64,000 nucleotides of DNA from the NCBI GenBank assembly GCA_017938285.1, contig JAGBBW010000068.1:43805-107804 (forward strand), read 5' to 3'. Below are positions 60,867-64,000 of the stretch, piece by piece. The notes under the pieces were generated by a model. It did no database searches. It was given only the letters and a program-made list of their open reading frames with translations, and had not been told where the DNA came from. Each line of letters begins with the position of its first letter. Within the stretch, counting starts at the first letter, position 1. Both the position numbers and the translations under genes were made by a program. This DNA is from Lachnospiraceae bacterium (GTDB taxonomy: Bacteria; Bacillota; Clostridia; Lachnospirales; Lachnospiraceae).

Positions 60867-61262
60867 ATGCAGGAAGGAAAGCAGACATTATATGAACTGC
60901 TTATGGGAATTACAGTCTGTCTTGTTATTATGCTGACAGGTAACCTGTTTGTCTCGAACCATCTGGCGTATAATGTGGGACTTTTGACGGGCGGTGTCAT
61001 TGCCGGTGGAATGAGTTTTCACATGTACCATTCTCTGCTGCAGGCTACGTTATATGATGAAGAAACCGCTGCCAAAAAAGTAAAAATCAGCTCGCTCATA
61101 CGCATGTTTTTCATGCTGGCCGGACTGGTGGCTGCCGTGCTTCTGCCACAGTGGATTTCTATAATTGGTGTGGCACTTGGAGTTTTAAGTTTAAAGTTTT
61201 CGGCTTATTTACAGCCGTTAACCCATAAAGTTCTTAACAAAATAATAAACAAAGGAAGGTGA
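60867..61262 (+). CDS. atpI: ATP synthase subunit I-like membrane protein
   Basis: 131 residues, four membrane segments, no charged catalytic site. Position between atpZ and atpB and topology match AtpI, a c-ring assembly chaperone. AAGGAGG before ATG 60867 fixes the start. Sequence conservation of this family is low, so the call relies on place and topology. Confidence 0.75.
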   Translation: MQEGKQTLYELLMGITVCLVIMLTGNLFVSNHLAYNVGLLTGGVIAGGMSFHMYHSLLQATLYDEETAAKKVKISSLIRMFFMLAGLVAAVLLPQWISIIGVALGVLSLKFSAYLQPLTHKVLNKIINKGR

Positions 61263-61266
61263 GAAA

Positions 61267-62025
61267 GTGGGACCAGGGAGCGTTTTTCGTACAGTCATAC
61301 AGGCTTCCTCCGGAGATGAAATAACCTTCGGCGTGGATGGTTTAATCAAGTATGAACTGTTCGGACAGGAACTATGGATTACCAATACGCACATCAGTCT
61401 GTTGCTGGTGGTGCTGACGCTGACAATTTTAGCATTGTTTGCGAACCGTGCCATTAAGAAGGCAGACCCGAATGAAGTGCCTGGAACGTTCCTCAATATC
61501 ATTGAGTACCTGGTGGAAACCGTGGACAACCTGACAAGAAATAACATGGGAGATAAGCATTTTGCAAAGTTTTCGAACTATATCGGAACTTTGTTCGCAT
61601 TTCTTCTTGTGGCAAACTTGTCCGGTCTGTTCGGACTCAGACCGCCGACTGCGGATTACGGTGTAACTCTTGGACTTGCCCTGATTACGTTCGTCATGAT
61701 CCACTACAATGGATTTAAGTACGAAAAAGCGGGTCATGTCACAAAGCTGTTCCAGCCGGTATTGTTGACTCCAATCAACATTATTGGTGAACTGGCTACA
61801 CCAATGTCCATGTCATTGCGTTTGTTCGGTAATATTTTATCCGGAACCGTAATGATGGGTCTGTTATATGGTCTGCTTCCAAAGCTGCTACAGTTTTTCA
61901 TCTGGCCGATTTTCGGTGGTCTGCATGTCTATTTTGATGTGTTCTCCGGCGCAATTCAGTCGTATGTATTCTGTATGCTGACAATGGTATTTATTTCTCA
62001 GTGCTTTGGAGAAGAGGACGCCTGA
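61267..62025 (+). CDS. atpB: F0F1 ATP synthase subunit a
   Basis: 252 residues, GTG start. Five to six membrane segments with the conserved MSLRLFGNILSGTVMMG containing the essential Arg, and the C-terminal AIQSYVFCMLTMVFIS. It forms the ion half-channels against the c ring. Four bases after atpI. Confidence 0.95.
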   Translation: MGPGSVFRTVIQASSGDEITFGVDGLIKYELFGQELWITNTHISLLLVVLTLTILALFANRAIKKADPNEVPGTFLNIIEYLVETVDNLTRNNMGDKHFAKFSNYIGTLFAFLLVANLSGLFGLRPPTADYGVTLGLALITFVMIHYNGFKYEKAGHVTKLFQPVLLTPINIIGELATPMSMSLRLFGNILSGTVMMGLLYGLLPKLLQFFIWPIFGGLHVYFDVFSGAIQSYVFCMLTMVFISQCFGEEDA

Positions 62026-62030
62026 CGTAA

Positions 62031-62366
<336 letters not shown>

Positions 62367-62402
62367 TTTCAGGTAATAAAATAAATAAAAGGAGGCCGAA
62401 TC

Positions 62403-62942
62403 TTGAGTAATATAGTACTAGGTTTATCCAACCGTATTTTCGGACTCGATGCACAGTTAATTGCAGATGCGGTGATTCTTGCCCTTGCGGTGGGATTCCT
62501 GTTTTTCTTACTGTCTCTTTTGTTGTTTAATCCTGCAAGGGAATTACTTAAAAAGCGTCAGGACAGGATACGTGAGGAAATGGAGACCGCCAGCAGGGAT
62601 ATGGCCGATGCCAGCAGAATGAAGGCTGAGTATACAGCGAAGCTTGCAGCAGCAGAAAAGGATGTAGATGCCATTTTAAGTGAGGGCAGAAAGAAAGCTC
62701 TTGCCAGAGAAAATGAAATTGTGGCAGAAGCAAAAGAAGAAGCTGCCAGAGTCATGGAACGTGCGGAGAGAGAAATCGAACTGGAAAAGAGTAAGGTCAG
62801 AGATGAAGTCAAGCAGGAAATGATTGGAGTTGCCCGTGAAATGGCAGGTAAGCTGGTTACCGCTTCCCTGGATGGTGCTGCCCAGGCAAAGCTGATTGAC
62901 GAAGCATTGAATGAAATGGGTGAGGATACATGGCAAAGTTAA
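62403..62942 (+). CDS. atpF: F0F1 ATP synthase subunit b
   Basis: 179 residues; TTG start with AAAGGAGG upstream. One membrane helix (about 22-42, ALAVGFLFFLLSLLLF) and a long charged stator helix (KKRQDRIREEMETASRD and on). Holds F1 against F0. Overlaps atpH by 13 bases. Confidence 0.93.
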   Translation: MSNIVLGLSNRIFGLDAQLIADAVILALAVGFLFFLLSLLLFNPARELLKKRQDRIREEMETASRDMADASRMKAEYTAKLAAAEKDVDAILSEGRKKALARENEIVAEAKEEAARVMERAEREIELEKSKVRDEVKQEMIGVAREMAGKLVTASLDGAAQAKLIDEALNEMGEDTWQS

Positions 62943-63478
62943 TTGAAGGAACCTATGGACAGGCTTTATTCGAACTCGCAGTAGAGAAGAATGAGCTGGA
63001 TTCCATGGCAGTGCAGGTGGATCTGCTTGTACAGGCCTTTGCTGAAAATCCGGAGCTTCAGAAGCTTTTAAATCACCCGAAAATCAGCAAGGAAGAGAAA
63101 GTTACGGTCATTGAAAACATTTTTAAAGGACGTTTTTCTGACGATATCGTAGGCTTCCTGGTGATTATCGTAGAAAAGGATCGTGGTGCTGAAATAGACG
63201 GTATTCTGGACTATTTTCAGGCAAAGGTTCGTGAGTATAAAAAGATTGGAGTTGCCCGTGTGACTTCTGCGGTGGAGTTATCCGCCGACCAGAAAAAGCG
63301 GGTGGAACAGAAATTATTGCAGCAGACGCCATACGAGAGTTTTGAGGTGGATTACCGGGTGGATGCTTCCTTAATCGGCGGCATGATTATCCGGATTGGA
63401 GACCGGGTTGTGGACTCCAGTGTCCGCACGAAGCTTGACAATATGACAAAGAATTTACGGAAGGTTTCCCTGACGTAA
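62930..63478 (+). CDS. atpH: F0F1 ATP synthase subunit delta
   Basis: 182 residues. N-terminal helical domain (TYGQALFELAVEKNELD) and the family ending VDASLIGGMIIRIGDRVVD followed by SSVRTKLDNM. Joins stator to the top of F1. Start overlaps atpF. Confidence 0.95.
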   Translation: MAKLIEGTYGQALFELAVEKNELDSMAVQVDLLVQAFAENPELQKLLNHPKISKEEKVTVIENIFKGRFSDDIVGFLVIIVEKDRGAEIDGILDYFQAKVREYKKIGVARVTSAVELSADQKKRVEQKLLQQTPYESFEVDYRVDASLIGGMIIRIGDRVVDSSVRTKLDNMTKNLRKVSLT

Positions 63479-63555
63479 TCTTTGTACAGAAGACCGGAAC
63501 TGGTCTGCTGGAAAAATGCAGCTGCTGCTGGAACTGACAGCTGCCATTTTCGTAA

Positions 63556-64000
<445 letters not shown>

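Overview
The window is a contiguous bacterial chromosome segment, probably from a Lachnospiraceae-type gut Clostridium. This is inferred from gene families and signals, not from a marker gene: strong AGGAGG-type ribosome sites, ATG/GTG/TTG starts, short TTGaca/TATAAT-type promoters, a GH74/GH31 pair, clostripain and SLH proteins, a DUF1858 protein, MecA, rubrerythrin, an 8-cysteine ferredoxin and a sodium-type F-ATPase c subunit. No tRNA, rRNA, CRISPR array, prophage or transposase was seen. Gene density is high and most genes lie on the + strand.

Layout. 1-2.9 kb: xyloglucan breakdown (end of a GH74 protein, GH31 alpha-xylosidase). 3.0-13.1 kb: a LytTR/GHKL two-component system followed by exported or envelope genes (small lipoprotein, LemA, zinc-ribbon/SHOCT protein, clostripain-type lipoprotein, a 1274-residue SLH surface protein). 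13.2-34 kb: two near-duplicate AAA-ATPase/PD-(D/E)XK genes with the same promoter flank a phosphate block (EAL phosphodiesterase, pstS-pstC-pstA-pstB-phoU, Na/Pi cotransporter, PhoP/PhoR-type pair, HD phosphohydrolase), then a second OmpR-type system with an MacB/FtsX-type ABC transporter, and an aspartate kinase. 34.2-36.9 kb: a minus-strand PadR / DUF6440 / NatA / NatB unit. 37.3-43.8 kb: a run of small metabolic genes (carbamoyltransferase homologue, acetyltransferases, NUDIX, HAD, a C15-like peptidase, a hydroxyacid dehydrogenase). 44-47.8 kb: gdpP-rplI-dnaB. 48-57.3 kb: ferredoxin, DUF1858, mecA, a Ser/Thr kinase, GH18 and CwlD-like wall hydrolases, tsaC, rpiB, rubrerythrin, DUF402. 57.5-60.3 kb: trkA-trkH (minus strand). 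60.5-64 kb: the start of the ATP synthase operon, running out of the window inside atpA.

How the genes fit together. The phosphate block looks like a complete sensing and uptake system. Direct repeats of TTTAC spaced exactly 11 bp precede both pstS and the EAL gene, at nearly the same distance from the -10, which suggests that c-di-GMP breakdown is in the Pho regulon. The substrate-binding protein appears circularly permuted: the half carrying the SGTR loop comes before the half carrying the AGSSS loop.

The most unusual signal is a pair of intergenic sequences in the phoP-phoR-HD operon (about 23327-23455 and 24832-24900). Each folds as a compact H-type pseudoknot ending just before the next ribosome site, with a compensatory base-pair change between the two copies. 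I do not recognise it as a named riboswitch or Rfam family.
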